This document shows positions 50,872 through 59,230 of a stretch of DNA of 64,000 nt, one piece after another (the stretch's first letter is position 1; each line of letters begins with the position of its first letter). This DNA is from Runella defluvii (GTDB lineage: Bacteria > Bacteroidota > Bacteroidia > Cytophagales > Spirosomataceae). The DNA is taken from the NCBI RefSeq assembly GCF_014195535.1, contig NZ_JACIBY010000001.1, positions 685,748-749,747 of the forward strand, given 5' to 3'. The position numbers were made by a program, and so were the translations under genes. The notes under the pieces were generated by a model. The model saw only the letters and a list, made by a program, of their open reading frames with translations, was not told where the DNA came from and searched no databases.

Positions 50872-51057
50872 CGTTTTTGTTTTAGGACGTAAAAATCTCC
50901 AAAAGGTACTGTTGTTGTACCATGCCCGACTATTTCGTGCCATCTGTGTACTTAAAATCGTCGATAACAGTACACGGATGGCACGGATTTAACGGATGAA
51001 GGGATAGATAAAACAAAATCTTCGGGTACAATAACGTGGAGTTGTAGCAAATGGAGA

Positions 51058-51810
51058 TTAGTAAAGTAGGCTTGCCTTCTGATGTGAAATTTCTTTTTCC
51101 TCCTTAAAAATTCTAACAAAATAAGACGGTAAAGCCTCAACCATTGTATTAAATGAACACTCGTACGTAAATTCTTTGTTCTTGAATCGGTAATTGGGTT
51201 CACTGGCAGTTCCTTCTGAAAAAAACTCACCTTTTGGGATGATGATGTCGGGTTTAGAACTCATTTTGTTGGGCAATGTCCACGAAGCGTAACGGTACGT
51301 GTTATCTTTCATTTGATCAACCCTGATAAGAAATTTACTGGTTTTAAACACTAAAATGGGCTGACTGAATTCCTTCAAACTGCTATGAAGCGTAGTGCGA
51401 ATTTCTTCAATCCGTGCCTGTCTTTTGCTTTCTTCGATTTTTGAAGAATAATTGACAGCCCGCAAAGACCCGTCATAATCTAGCCAGAGTTCTCCATTGG
51501 AAAACATAATCCCTCGCCACCCAACGGTTGCCCAGTCTTTTGAAAGGTTTGATTTCGAAATCATTTGAGTAAACGCAGCATCGAACACTTCATGGTAGCG
51601 TTTGATAAACTCGCTCTTGTTGCGAATCGGTGGAAGGGGATAGTTTCTATTGAACGGATACATCACTTTATCAGCCAGCTTTTCTTTTTGCTGTTTTTTT
51701 ATGCAGTCAATAAAAAAACGGATATTCTCCTTGTTCGTCTCAGACAGTCCTTGGGCATACGCCGTACTGACGTAGCTAATAATGACAATCAAAAATGCTA
51801 AAATTCTCAT
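51058..51810 (-). CDS. Exported protein of unknown function
   Basis: A 250-residue protein with a clear signal peptide (MRILAFLIVIISYVSTAYAQ). The mature part has mixed alpha/beta character (PLPPIRNKSEFIKRYHEVFDAAFTQMI, GWRGIMFSNGELWLDYDG) and no motif I recognise. It could be an NTF2-like small domain, but the match is not good enough to say. Monocistronic as far as can be seen; the next gene upstream on the strand starts after a 45-nt gap. Confidence 0.65.
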   Translation of the reverse strand: MRILAFLIVIISYVSTAYAQGLSETNKENIRFFIDCIKKQQKEKLADKVMYPFNRNYPLPPIRNKSEFIKRYHEVFDAAFTQMISKSNLSKDWATVGWRGIMFSNGELWLDYDGSLRAVNYSSKIEESKRQARIEEIRTTLHSSLKEFSQPILVFKTSKFLIRVDQMKDNTYRYASWTLPNKMSSKPDIIIPKGEFFSEGTASEPNYRFKNKEFTYECSFNTMVEALPSYFVRIFKEEKEISHQKASLLY

Positions 51811-51855
51811 CGACTTTATTTAGTGGTATGCAATCCAAAGTACACAGCAAACCTT

Positions 51856-52413
51856 TTACACTCTCAGTAACCCCCGAAACCCGCGAGCGGCGTAATACGA
51901 TTCGGCGCCGTTGTGATACACAAAAACGTGATTGTAGCGGCGGTCGCAGAAAAGAGCCCCTCCAAGTTGGCGGATAGCGGCAGGCGTTTGAATCCAGCTG
52001 GAAGTTTTGGTATCAAACTTCCCAAGCTGCTGGAGATTTTTGTATTGCTCTTCCGTTAAAAGTTCAACCCCAATTTCTTCTGCAAATTCCAAGGCATTGT
52101 TGGTGGGTTTGTGCTCTTTGCGGGCGTCAAGGGCAGCACGGTCGTAACAAAAACTACGGCGACCTTTGGGGCTTTCGGCTGAGCAATCAACGAAAATATA
52201 TTCGTCTGTTGCGGCGTCGTAACCTATTACATCGGGCTCACCTTCGGATTCTTCCATTTCGTTGAGCGACCACATTTTATTCGAATTTGCTTCGATTTTG
52301 GCTTGTACATTGGCCCAATCGATTCCTGCATGGCGGTTTTTATTTTTTTCAAAACGCGTTTTTAGAAGGTTGATTAGCTCTTCGCGGCGTTCTTGGGGTA
52401 ATTGCTTGTTCAT
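51856..52413 (-). CDS. DUF4256-family protein
   Basis: A 185-residue protein matching the DUF4256 pattern: RREELINLLKTRFEKNKNRH, WSLNEMEESEGEPDVIG, FVDCSAESPKGRRSFCYDR and TGGALFCDRRYNHVFVYHNGAESYYAARGFRG-like C-terminus. Function unknown; these genes often accompany SRPBCC/ArsR or DNA-binding genes, as here. Gap of 33 nt to the SRPBCC stop, so the three may be one operon. Confidence 0.82.
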   Translation of the reverse strand: MNKQLPQERREELINLLKTRFEKNKNRHAGIDWANVQAKIEANSNKMWSLNEMEESEGEPDVIGYDAATDEYIFVDCSAESPKGRRSFCYDRAALDARKEHKPTNNALEFAEEIGVELLTEEQYKNLQQLGKFDTKTSSWIQTPAAIRQLGGALFCDRRYNHVFVYHNGAESYYAARGFRGLLRV

Positions 52414-52446
52414 GTGTATGCTGTTTTTGATTTTTTTGAAAATGAA

Positions 52447-52908
52447 TTAGTTGGCAAAAAATGCCTGTAATCGGTTGTGTGCGAGGTTAATACCCATAGC
52501 AAACGGCATTTGTAGCAACTGATTACGGTAGGCAATTGACTTAAACACGATGTGCATCGTCAGTTTGCTGGTTGTTTCGGTGAGTTTTTCAAATTCTAAA
52601 AACTCAAGCTGCACAGCGAAGGGCGTATTTTCCATTTCAAACGTTCGCGTAATTTTTTGGTTAGGGACAAACTCATGAATGACCCCGCTAAACCGATGCG
52701 CGTGACCCCGTGGGTCGGTGGTTTCAAATTGGTATCCGCCGTGGGCATGATTTTCAAGTTTGAGCACTTTCGTTCCCATCCACTGTTCGACGATTTCTGG
52801 CACGACGTAGGCTTTGAAAAGAAGTTCAATGGGCAAATCAAACTCTCTCGTAATCAAGAGTTCTTGCTTTCCATCTTCGGCATGGACGTTGGTTTTGGGC
52901 TGCACCAT
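52447..52908 (-). CDS. SRPBCC/AHSA1-domain protein
   Basis: A 153-residue ligand-binding helix-grip protein of the AHSA1/YndB type (TREFDLPIELLFKAYVVPEIVEQWMG, GGYQFETTDPRGHAHRFSGVIHEF). It begins 3 nt after the ArsR gene stop, a common pairing in which the ArsR protein controls the SRPBCC protein. Ligand unknown. Confidence 0.85.
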   Translation of the reverse strand: MVQPKTNVHAEDGKQELLITREFDLPIELLFKAYVVPEIVEQWMGTKVLKLENHAHGGYQFETTDPRGHAHRFSGVIHEFVPNQKITRTFEMENTPFAVQLEFLEFEKLTETTSKLTMHIVFKSIAYRNQLLQMPFAMGINLAHNRLQAFFAN

Positions 52909-52911
52909 GGG

Positions 52912-53235
52912 TTATTGATTGGCTTGATAGGTTTTCATGATGGCTTCTAACTTGTTAAATCGGTCGTCCCAAAACTGACGGAAAGGCTCAATGAAGTCGG
53001 CAATTTCCCTCATCTTCTGTGGGTTGAGGTGGTAATAAATTTCTCGACCGTTTTGGTGTTGAGACAGCAACTCACATTCGGTAAGAATCTGTAAATGTTT
53101 GGAAACGGTAGGGCGTGCCGTGTCAAAATTGGCCGCAATGGCTCCCGCAGTCATGGCCTGTGAAGCAACCAACATCAGAATTGCTCTGCGAGTGGGGTCG
53201 GCAATGGCCTGAAAAACATCTCTTCGTAGATTCAT
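52912..53235 (-). CDS. ArsR-family transcription regulator
   Basis: A 107-residue winged-helix repressor: [63 protein letters not shown]. No cysteine pair of metal sensors in the helix 3 region, so it belongs to the non-metal group paired with SRPBCC proteins. First gene of the ArsR-SRPBCC(-DUF4256) unit; probably autoregulated. Confidence 0.88.
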   Translation of the reverse strand: MNLRRDVFQAIADPTRRAILMLVASQAMTAGAIAANFDTARPTVSKHLQILTECELLSQHQNGREIYYHLNPQKMREIADFIEPFRQFWDDRFNKLEAIMKTYQANQ

Positions 53236-53294
53236 TGTGTAGTTATTTAGCTACAAATATACGTGTAGTTATTTAGCTACGCAAATTTTCTTTC

Positions 53295-53342
53295 AGCCTT
53301 TCCAAGTTTAAGTAATGGGAAGAGTTAAAACTTGGAAAGGCT
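53295..53342 (-). terminator. Palindromic terminator after smpB
   Basis: Arms AGCCTTTCCAAGTTT (53295-53309) and AAACTTGGAAAGGCT (53328-53342), 15-bp perfect stem with an 18-nt loop; a third copy of AACTTTCCAAGTTT lies at 53351-53364. On the minus strand this is just past the smpB stop. Confidence 0.72.
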
Positions 53343-53369
53343 CGTTCATCAACTTTCCAAGTTTGGGAG

Positions 53370-53810
53370 TTATTCCTCCCCACGGCCTCGTTTGAGGTCG
53401 CGTTCTTTGATGGAGTCGCGCTTATCGTAGAGCTTTTTCCCTTTGGCTAGGGCAATTTCCATTTTACAAAGGCCATTTTCATTGATAAAAAGGCGCGTCG
53501 GAATAATCGTCAAGCCTTGGTCTTTGAGTTTTGCAGCCAGTTTTTTAAGCTCTCTTTTTTGTAACAACAATTTACGGTCACGTACGGGATTGTGGTTGGC
53601 ATACGTCCCTTTTTCGTACGGAGAAATGTGCAAGTGGTGCACATAAAGTTCATTGTCCAAAAAAATACAATACGCGTCCGTGAGGTTGGCTTTTCCGTCG
53701 CGGATGGATTTAATTTCGGTGCCAGTCAAGACAATCCCAGCGGTATGGGTTTCGAGAAAAAAAAACTCGAACGACGCGCGGCGATTGCTAATATCTATGG
53801 TTCTGCTCAT
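53370..53810 (-). CDS. smpB: SsrA-binding protein SmpB
   Basis: A 146-residue tmRNA partner for ribosome rescue. Full-length OB-fold with TGTEIKSIRDGKANLTDAY, YEKGTYANHNPVRDRKLLL, PTRLFINENGLCKMEIALAKGKKLYDKRDSIKERD, and the basic C-terminal tail (RDLKRGRGEE) that inserts in the ribosome path. No ssrA gene was found in this window. Monocistronic, with a terminator palindrome behind it. Confidence 0.95.
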   Translation of the reverse strand: MSRTIDISNRRASFEFFFLETHTAGIVLTGTEIKSIRDGKANLTDAYCIFLDNELYVHHLHISPYEKGTYANHNPVRDRKLLLQKRELKKLAAKLKDQGLTIIPTRLFINENGLCKMEIALAKGKKLYDKRDSIKERDLKRGRGEE

Positions 53811-53936
53811 TTTCTAAGGCTAAAATCTTTTCAATAATTTCGAACGAAAAGGCTGCGAAGTTAACAATTTCCTTTTGTTAAACCTTGCTGAAGGCCAGTT
53901 CGTCGCTAATTCCAAGCAAAAGTGCGATTCCTTCTC

Positions 53937-53944
53937 TACCTTTG
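53937..53944 (+). promoter_or_regulatory. Putative -7 element of S9 peptidase gene
   Basis: TACCTTTG is an exact TAnnTTTG match, predicting a start near 53951, about 33 nt before the ATG at 53984. No -33 TTG was seen at the expected distance. Confidence 0.4.
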
Positions 53945-53983
53945 GTACAAATTCAATTTCATCCATTCTAAATTCCCTTGTAT

Positions 53984-56965
53984 ATGAAAAAACTCTTCCT
54001 TCTGTTTGGGGTGATGCTCAGTACGGTGGCCTTGGCTCAACCGAAGCCCAAACCTGCCATGGGTTGGAAAGACGTCCTCAACTGGAAAGCCATTCCTTCT
54101 TTTGGTGGCACCCAACTTTCGCCCGACGGCCAATGGTATGCTTATGTATTGGCAACCTATGAAAGTGATGCCGAACTGATTATTCAGAAAACGTCCGATA
54201 CTACCAAATACGTATATCCGATTGGTACACCGTCGTTTCCGCAAATTAGCTTTTCTGACAACAGCAAGTGGGTAGCTTTTAAGGTATTTGCCAAAAACAA
54301 AGACAAAAAAGCGGCTGCTAAACCTGGTGGAAAACCCATTCCTGACAAAGTATTTTTGGTAGAATTGGCGTCGAACAAAAAAACGGAATTTGACCGCGTA
54401 AAAAGCTTTGCCTTCAACGGCGAAAAAGCTTCGCACTTGGCGCTTTTGCTTACTGCAAGTGGCGGTGCAGGCCCTTCGGCTGGCGGTGGTGATGCTGCCA
54501 AAGGCACCGATTTATTGTTGCACGACCTTGGCAGCAGCAAAACCCAAAACGTAGGGAACGTGGCTGAAATGGGCTTTGACAAATCGGGAAACTGGTTAGC
54601 GATGACCATTGATGCCAACGAAAAAGCAGGAAACGGAGTCCAATTGCGGAACATGACTACGGGCGTGACGCTGACGATGGACAATGACAAGGCGCGTTAT
54701 CAGTCGCTGAACTGGACTGAAAAAGGTGATGGCTTGGCTTTGCTCAAAAGCGTTAAAGACGAGAAATACAAAAACGAACGAGTGGGCGTGTTGGGGATTA
54801 AAAACTTTGGAACGATGCCCGAACTTGTTACGTACGACCCCAAAAGCGATAGCCTTGGTTTTCCCAAAGGGATGACCGTAAGCCCTAACCGTACGCCTTA
54901 TTGGTCGGAGGATTTGGGACGGTTATTTTTTGGCGTTCATAAGTTAGAGTTGGCCAAAAAAGAAGAGAAAAAGCCCGCTGCGGCCCCCAAAGACACGACA
55001 AAGAAGCTGTCTGACGCGGAGAAGTTAGCCAAAATCAAGGCGGATACTACGGTCAAAACGTTGGAAGATTTGCAAAAAGCCCTCGCCAAAGTGAAGACTG
55101 ACTCGACCAAAGCAGTAGCGAGTGCCGATAAAAAAGACGACACTGAAAAGCCCGAAGTGACGATTTGGAACTGGCAAGACAAGCGTTTGCAGTCGAGACA
55201 ACAGATTCAGGAGACGCAAGATAAAAACCAAAACTACGTGTCGATGTACGACGTGGCGGCTAAGAAATTTGTACAACTGGCCGACAGCAGCGTAAAATCC
55301 ATTTCTATCGCTCCCAAACAGTTGTACGGTATTGGCACCGACAACAGTGAGTATGAACTAGAAAGTAGCCTCGACGGCCGCAATTACGTGGATGTTTACG
55401 TAACGGAACTCAAAACGGGCAAACGCGAAAAAGTAAGAACGAAGCATTATTTGCCTAACTTTTGGTCAGGTGCGCAGCCTTCTCCCGATGGTACTAAGTT
55501 TATTTACTGGGAAGGAACTAACTATTGGGTCTATGACATGACGACCAAAAACAGCCGTAATTTGACCGAAAAAGTACCGACGTCGTTTGTCGATGTGGAT
55601 GATGATCACAACCAACAAACCCCACCGCAAGGAGCCGTCGGCTGGAGCAGCGATAGCAAATCGGTGTTGTTGTCGGACGGATGGGATATTTGGCAAGTCC
55701 CTACTGACGAAAAAGATACCAAAGGCAAAGCGTTGGTGGCGGTTAATTTGACCCAAAACGGTAAAAAAGACAAGATTCGCTACGACCAACGCTATCAACT
55801 CGACCCCGAAGAAAAAGGAATTGATTTGAAAAAACCGTTGTATTTGCATACCTATGGCGAGTGGACGAAAAAAAGTGGAGTAGCGCGTTTGGACATCGGA
55901 AAGACCATCACTGTGAAGCCTTTGTTGTGGCAAGATGCGGCCGTTGGTAGTTTGTCCAAAGCCAAAAAGGCGGAGACGTTTGTGTTTGCCAAAGAAACAT
56001 TTACCCAGCCACGTCAGTATTTTGTGACAACGAGTGCAGAGCTTGGCGGCGAGAAGCAATTGACCAAAAATGCGCCATTGCTTGAGAAATTTGCGTGGTC
56101 GGCAGGAACCCGCTTGGTCGATTACGTAAGCGACAAAGGCGATACGTTGCAAGGAGCATTGTTTTTGCCAGCGGGCTATGAACAAGGTAAGAAATACCCA
56201 ACGGTGGTGTATTACTACGAAAAACTATCGCAGACGCTCCATAATTTCGCTAATCCTGCTTATTCGGGTACAGGCTGGAATCCTTCGATTTATACCTCAA
56301 ATGGTTATGCCGTATTTATTCCAGACATTGTGTATAAACTCAACGACCCAGGGATGTCGGCGGTTTGGTGCGTATTGCCAGCCGTAAAAGCAGCGCTTAA
56401 AACGGGCGTCATTGACGAAGCCAAAATAGGTATTCACGGTCACTCGTGGGGCGGCTACCAAACCAGCTTTTTGATTACGCAAACCAATATGTTTAAGGCC
56501 GCCGCCGCTGGAGCACCGTTGACGGACATGATTTCGATGTACAATTTGATTTATAAAAACTCAGGGACAAGCAACGGACAAATTTTTGAAGGTTCGCAGG
56601 GACGTTTGGTAGCGCCGTGGGAAAACTGGGACGCTTACAACCGTAACTCTCCGATTTACCACGTCAAAAAGGTACAAACCCCGCTTCTGCTGTTGCACAA
56701 CGATGCCGACGGAGCCGTTGATTTTACCCAAGGAGTGGAATATTACACGGCGTTACGTCGCTTGAAGAAACCCGTTGTGATGGTGCAATACAAAGGTGAA
56801 AACCACGGATTGGCCAAACAACCGAACCGCAAAGACTACTCAGTGCGGATGATGGAGTTTTTTGATCATTTCTTAAAGGGAAAACCTGCCCCAGAATGGT
56901 GGTCGAAAGGTGTGCCGCGCTTAGAAATGGAGCAGCACATCGAAGGACGTATTTTTGAAAACTAG
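53984..56965 (+). CDS. Secreted S9-family serine peptidase
   Basis: A 993-residue exported peptidase (signal peptide …STVALAQ, about 1-19). The N-terminal about 650 residues form the beta-propeller, with a low-complexity lysine/alanine stretch near 320-380. The C-terminal alpha/beta hydrolase domain has the catalytic Ser821 in GHSWGG, the acid in the NDADGAV segment (about 907-909), and His941 in GENHGL. Prolyl-oligopeptidase/dipeptidyl-peptidase-like; acts on peptides outside the cytoplasm. The upstream TTG at 53978 is not used here because the ATG gives a standard signal peptide. Confidence 0.92.
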   Translation: MKKLFLLFGVMLSTVALAQPKPKPAMGWKDVLNWKAIPSFGGTQLSPDGQWYAYVLATYESDAELIIQKTSDTTKYVYPIGTPSFPQISFSDNSKWVAFKVFAKNKDKKAAAKPGGKPIPDKVFLVELASNKKTEFDRVKSFAFNGEKASHLALLLTASGGAGPSAGGGDAAKGTDLLLHDLGSSKTQNVGNVAEMGFDKSGNWLAMTIDANEKAGNGVQLRNMTTGVTLTMDNDKARYQSLNWTEKGDGLALLKSVKDEKYKNERVGVLGIKNFGTMPELVTYDPKSDSLGFPKGMTVSPNRTPYWSEDLGRLFFGVHKLELAKKEEKKPAAAPKDTTKKLSDAEKLAKIKADTTVKTLEDLQKALAKVKTDSTKAVASADKKDDTEKPEVTIWNWQDKRLQSRQQIQETQDKNQNYVSMYDVAAKKFVQLADSSVKSISIAPKQLYGIGTDNSEYELESSLDGRNYVDVYVTELKTGKREKVRTKHYLPNFWSGAQPSPDGTKFIYWEGTNYWVYDMTTKNSRNLTEKVPTSFVDVDDDHNQQTPPQGAVGWSSDSKSVLLSDGWDIWQVPTDEKDTKGKALVAVNLTQNGKKDKIRYDQRYQLDPEEKGIDLKKPLYLHTYGEWTKKSGVARLDIGKTITVKPLLWQDAAVGSLSKAKKAETFVFAKETFTQPRQYFVTTSAELGGEKQLTKNAPLLEKFAWSAGTRLVDYVSDKGDTLQGALFLPAGYEQGKKYPTVVYYYEKLSQTLHNFANPAYSGTGWNPSIYTSNGYAVFIPDIVYKLNDPGMSAVWCVLPAVKAALKTGVIDEAKIGIHGHSWGGYQTSFLITQTNMFKAAAAGAPLTDMISMYNLIYKNSGTSNGQIFEGSQGRLVAPWENWDAYNRNSPIYHVKKVQTPLLLLHNDADGAVDFTQGVEYYTALRRLKKPVVMVQYKGENHGLAKQPNRKDYSVRMMEFFDHFLKGKPAPEWWSKGVPRLEMEQHIEGRIFEN

Positions 56966-56968
56966 TAG

Positions 56969-57033
56969 GTGGAGGAGGTTATGAGTAACCTCCTCCACTT
57001 TAATGTGCGGGGAGGTTACTCATAACCTCCCCG
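56969..57033. terminator. Two opposed palindromes between convergent genes
   Basis: Hairpin 1 (arms 56969-56981 and 56986-56998, 13 bp) and hairpin 2 (arms 57008-57018 and 57023-57033, 11 bp). Loop regions are inverses of each other: GGTTATGAGTAACC versus GGTTACTCATAACC. The TACTCATA/TATGAGTA core is shared with the palindromes at 11.7-11.9 kb. Likely bidirectional terminator. Confidence 0.72.
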
Positions 57034-57041
57034 TTTCTCAT

Positions 57042-57551
57042 TTACCCTTCTCGAAATCGGACGTAGAGGTGCTCGTCAATGAAGGTATTTTCTTTATAAA
57101 TAGACTTCTTCAGAATGGCTTCCAAGTGATAGCCTGCTTTTTCCAACACCTTCATAGAGGCAGGATTATGGGCCATCACCCCTGCATAAAGGCGCTGCAA
57201 ATTGAAGGTACGAAAGGCATAGTCTGTGACTTCTAGTACAGCTTCAGTAATGATTCCTTTTCCCCAAAAAGGCTCTCCAAGCCAGTAGCCAATTTCGGCA
57301 TTTTTACAGAAAATATCTTTTTGTAAAACAATTCCCACACAACCTACTGCTTCTCCATCGACCTCAATGGCAAACACCGTGGGTATTTTTTCGGATGTGC
57401 ACAGGTGTATCCAATGAAAGGCATCATCACTTGTATAAGGATGCGGGAAAGCGTCGCGCACGTTGCGCCAAATCTGGTAATTGTTGGCATAGCGAACTAG
57501 CGAACGCTCATCTCCTTTCTGCCAGCGGCGTAAATGGTAGGAAGGTTTCAT
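57042..57551 (-). CDS. GNAT-family N-acetyltransferase (RimJ/RimL type)
   Basis: A 169-residue acetyl-CoA-dependent transferase: LRRWQKGDERSLVRYANN, IGYWLGEPFWGKGIITEAVLEVTDYAF and NPASMKVLEKAGYHLEAILKKSIY, the order and spacing of RimJ/RimL and related N-terminal acetyltransferases. Target unknown. It follows a toxin-antitoxin pair on the same strand after 2 nt. Confidence 0.88.
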   Translation of the reverse strand: MKPSYHLRRWQKGDERSLVRYANNYQIWRNVRDAFPHPYTSDDAFHWIHLCTSEKIPTVFAIEVDGEAVGCVGIVLQKDIFCKNAEIGYWLGEPFWGKGIITEAVLEVTDYAFRTFNLQRLYAGVMAHNPASMKVLEKAGYHLEAILKKSIYKENTFIDEHLYVRFREG

Positions 57552-57553
57552 AA

Positions 57554-57883
57554 TTAATCAGAAAACTCAATTTCTTTCAATAACGAAGAAAGTTCTTGAG
57601 AGGTTATATTTTCTTTCTCTGATTTGTCGTAAATAGTAAGCAAAAAAAGCTGATTGTCAATCATTTTTACACATGTAATCAGCCTTGCACCTCCACTTTT
57701 GCCTTGTTTTTTTGAGGCAATAGCAACTCTAATTTTGTAGCAATTATGGCCAAGCGGTGTTCCCAATTTTGGGTTGTTTCGGAGAAGTTCAAAGAGGGCG
57801 GCAATGTCGGTACCAAGTGAACTGTACTTTTTAGCCAATTTTTTAAAATCACGGTTGAATGTTCTACTAACGATGATTTTCAT
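57554..57883 (-). CDS. RelE/ParE-like toxin
   Basis: A 109-residue type II toxin candidate: RTFNRDFKKLAKKYSSLGTDIAALFELLRNNPKLGTPLG, then KIRVAIASKKQGKSGGARLIT and LLTIYDKSEKENIT. This is the ParE/RelE-fold group with the 'Y-D-K-x-E' end. Whether it is an mRNA nuclease (RelE) or a gyrase poison (ParE) cannot be told. Its ATG overlaps the antitoxin stop by 4 nt, confirming a TA pair. Confidence 0.82.
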   Translation of the reverse strand: MKIIVSRTFNRDFKKLAKKYSSLGTDIAALFELLRNNPKLGTPLGHNCYKIRVAIASKKQGKSGGARLITCVKMIDNQLFLLTIYDKSEKENITSQELSSLLKEIEFSD

Positions 57884-58143
57884 AGATAACCTTCTTGTTT
57901 AAGCTCCGCCAAGAAATCTTCTGCTGTCTGAAGCTCAATTTTCCCCTGACGATATAGCTTTACTTCTTCCACTGCTTCTTTAATATTCGTTATTATTTCA
58001 TCTTTAGTAAAGATGGGTGCCTCTAGTTCTTGTTTCTCTTCCAGCAAATCGAGTGCTTTTTGGTACTTCTCCCATTCTTTAATTGGAATAATGACGGCTT
58101 TTTTACGCCCCCTCTTATCAGTTATGTATTGAAGAGATGTCAT
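57880..58143 (-). CDS. Antitoxin of RelE/ParE-like pair (Phd/YefM-like)
   Basis: An 87-residue antitoxin candidate: N-terminal DNA-binding-like part (YITDKRGRKKAVIIPIKEWEKYQKAL) similar to Phd/YefM or DUF2683-type antitoxins, and a charged C-terminal tail (LYRQGKIELQTAEDFLAEL) for toxin binding. First gene of the pair, with 4-nt overlap to the toxin. Should repress its own promoter in the 155-nt region upstream. Confidence 0.78.
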   Translation of the reverse strand: MTSLQYITDKRGRKKAVIIPIKEWEKYQKALDLLEEKQELEAPIFTKDEIITNIKEAVEEVKLYRQGKIELQTAEDFLAELKQEGYL

Positions 58144-58298
58144 AAGTTTCTTTTTTTACAAATCTACAAAACAATAAACTCATTTGCTATTGCCTAACAT
58201 TCATCTGCCTATATCGCCATTAATCCTAAAAATGACAGACGGCGTGTGTTTTTTTCTATTTTCGCACAAACCTTAAAACCTAAAATCCATTTTTTCTC

Positions 58299-59180
58299 AT
58301 GCAGCTAACCATTACCAACCTTTCCAAAACGTATTCCAATGGAGTACAGGCGCTTAAAGATGTAACACTTACCATTCCGCAGGGGATGTTTGGGCTTTTG
58401 GGTCCCAACGGTGCGGGTAAAAGCTCCTTGATGCGTACCATTGCTACCCTTCAAGAGGCCGATAGCGGTAGTATTTCGCTCGATGACTTGGACGTGCTAC
58501 GCCAAAAAGAAGACGTACGTAAAATTTTAGGATACTTGCCGCAAGAATTTGGCGTATATCCGCGCGTAAGTGCAGAAACCATGCTCGACCACATCGCCGA
58601 CCTGAAAGGGATTTCGAACCGTGGCGAGCGTAAGGATATTGTAACGGCGCTTCTGCAAAAAGTAAACCTCTACGAAGCCCGTAAGAAAAACTTGGGGACG
58701 TACTCGGGAGGGATGAAACAGCGCTTTGGCATCGCACAGGCGCTTATTGGCAATCCCAAACTTATCATTGTCGATGAACCAACGGCGGGCCTCGACCCTG
58801 CCGAACGTAACCGCTTTCACAACTTACTGTCTGAAATTGGAGAAAACACGATTGTGATTCTTTCAACCCACATCGTGGAAGATGTAACCAACCTTTGTTC
58901 GCACATGGCCATCATTTGTTTGGGCGAAGTTGTAGCCAAAGGGAATCCGAATGAATTGGTCAAAAGCCTTGAAGGTAAGGTGTTTAAGAAAAGTATTGAA
59001 AAACACGAGCTGAACGACTATCGCGAAAATTACCAAGTGATTTCGACTTCGCTGAAGATGGGTAAAACCCAAATCAGGGTCATCGCCGACGAGTCACTCG
59101 AAGGCTTTGAAGCGGCTACGCCTGATTTAGAAGATGTGTATTTCTCCGAAATCACAGTTCGACAAGGGCTGGCGGTGTAG
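58299..59180 (+). CDS. ABC transporter ATP-binding protein
   Basis: A 293-residue ABC ATPase: Walker A GPNGAGKSS at about 33-41, Q-loop GYLPQEF, signature YSGGMKQRFG, Walker B LIIVDEPTAGLD and H-loop LSTHIVED. The carboxy extension (about 230-293) is typical of the DrrA/CcmA-type partners of ABC-2 permeases. The next gene, 50 nt on, is the permease/peptidase fusion, so this is its ATPase. Exported substrate unknown; the fused peptidase suggests a peptide or lipoprotein cargo. Confidence 0.93.
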   Translation: MQLTITNLSKTYSNGVQALKDVTLTIPQGMFGLLGPNGAGKSSLMRTIATLQEADSGSISLDDLDVLRQKEDVRKILGYLPQEFGVYPRVSAETMLDHIADLKGISNRGERKDIVTALLQKVNLYEARKKNLGTYSGGMKQRFGIAQALIGNPKLIIVDEPTAGLDPAERNRFHNLLSEIGENTIVILSTHIVEDVTNLCSHMAIICLGEVVAKGNPNELVKSLEGKVFKKSIEKHELNDYRENYQVISTSLKMGKTQIRVIADESLEGFEAATPDLEDVYFSEITVRQGLAV

Positions 59181-59230
59181 TCTTTTGGGTCATTTTTAAT
59201 TAAAGAGCGAAGTCAAACACAGCTAAATTT

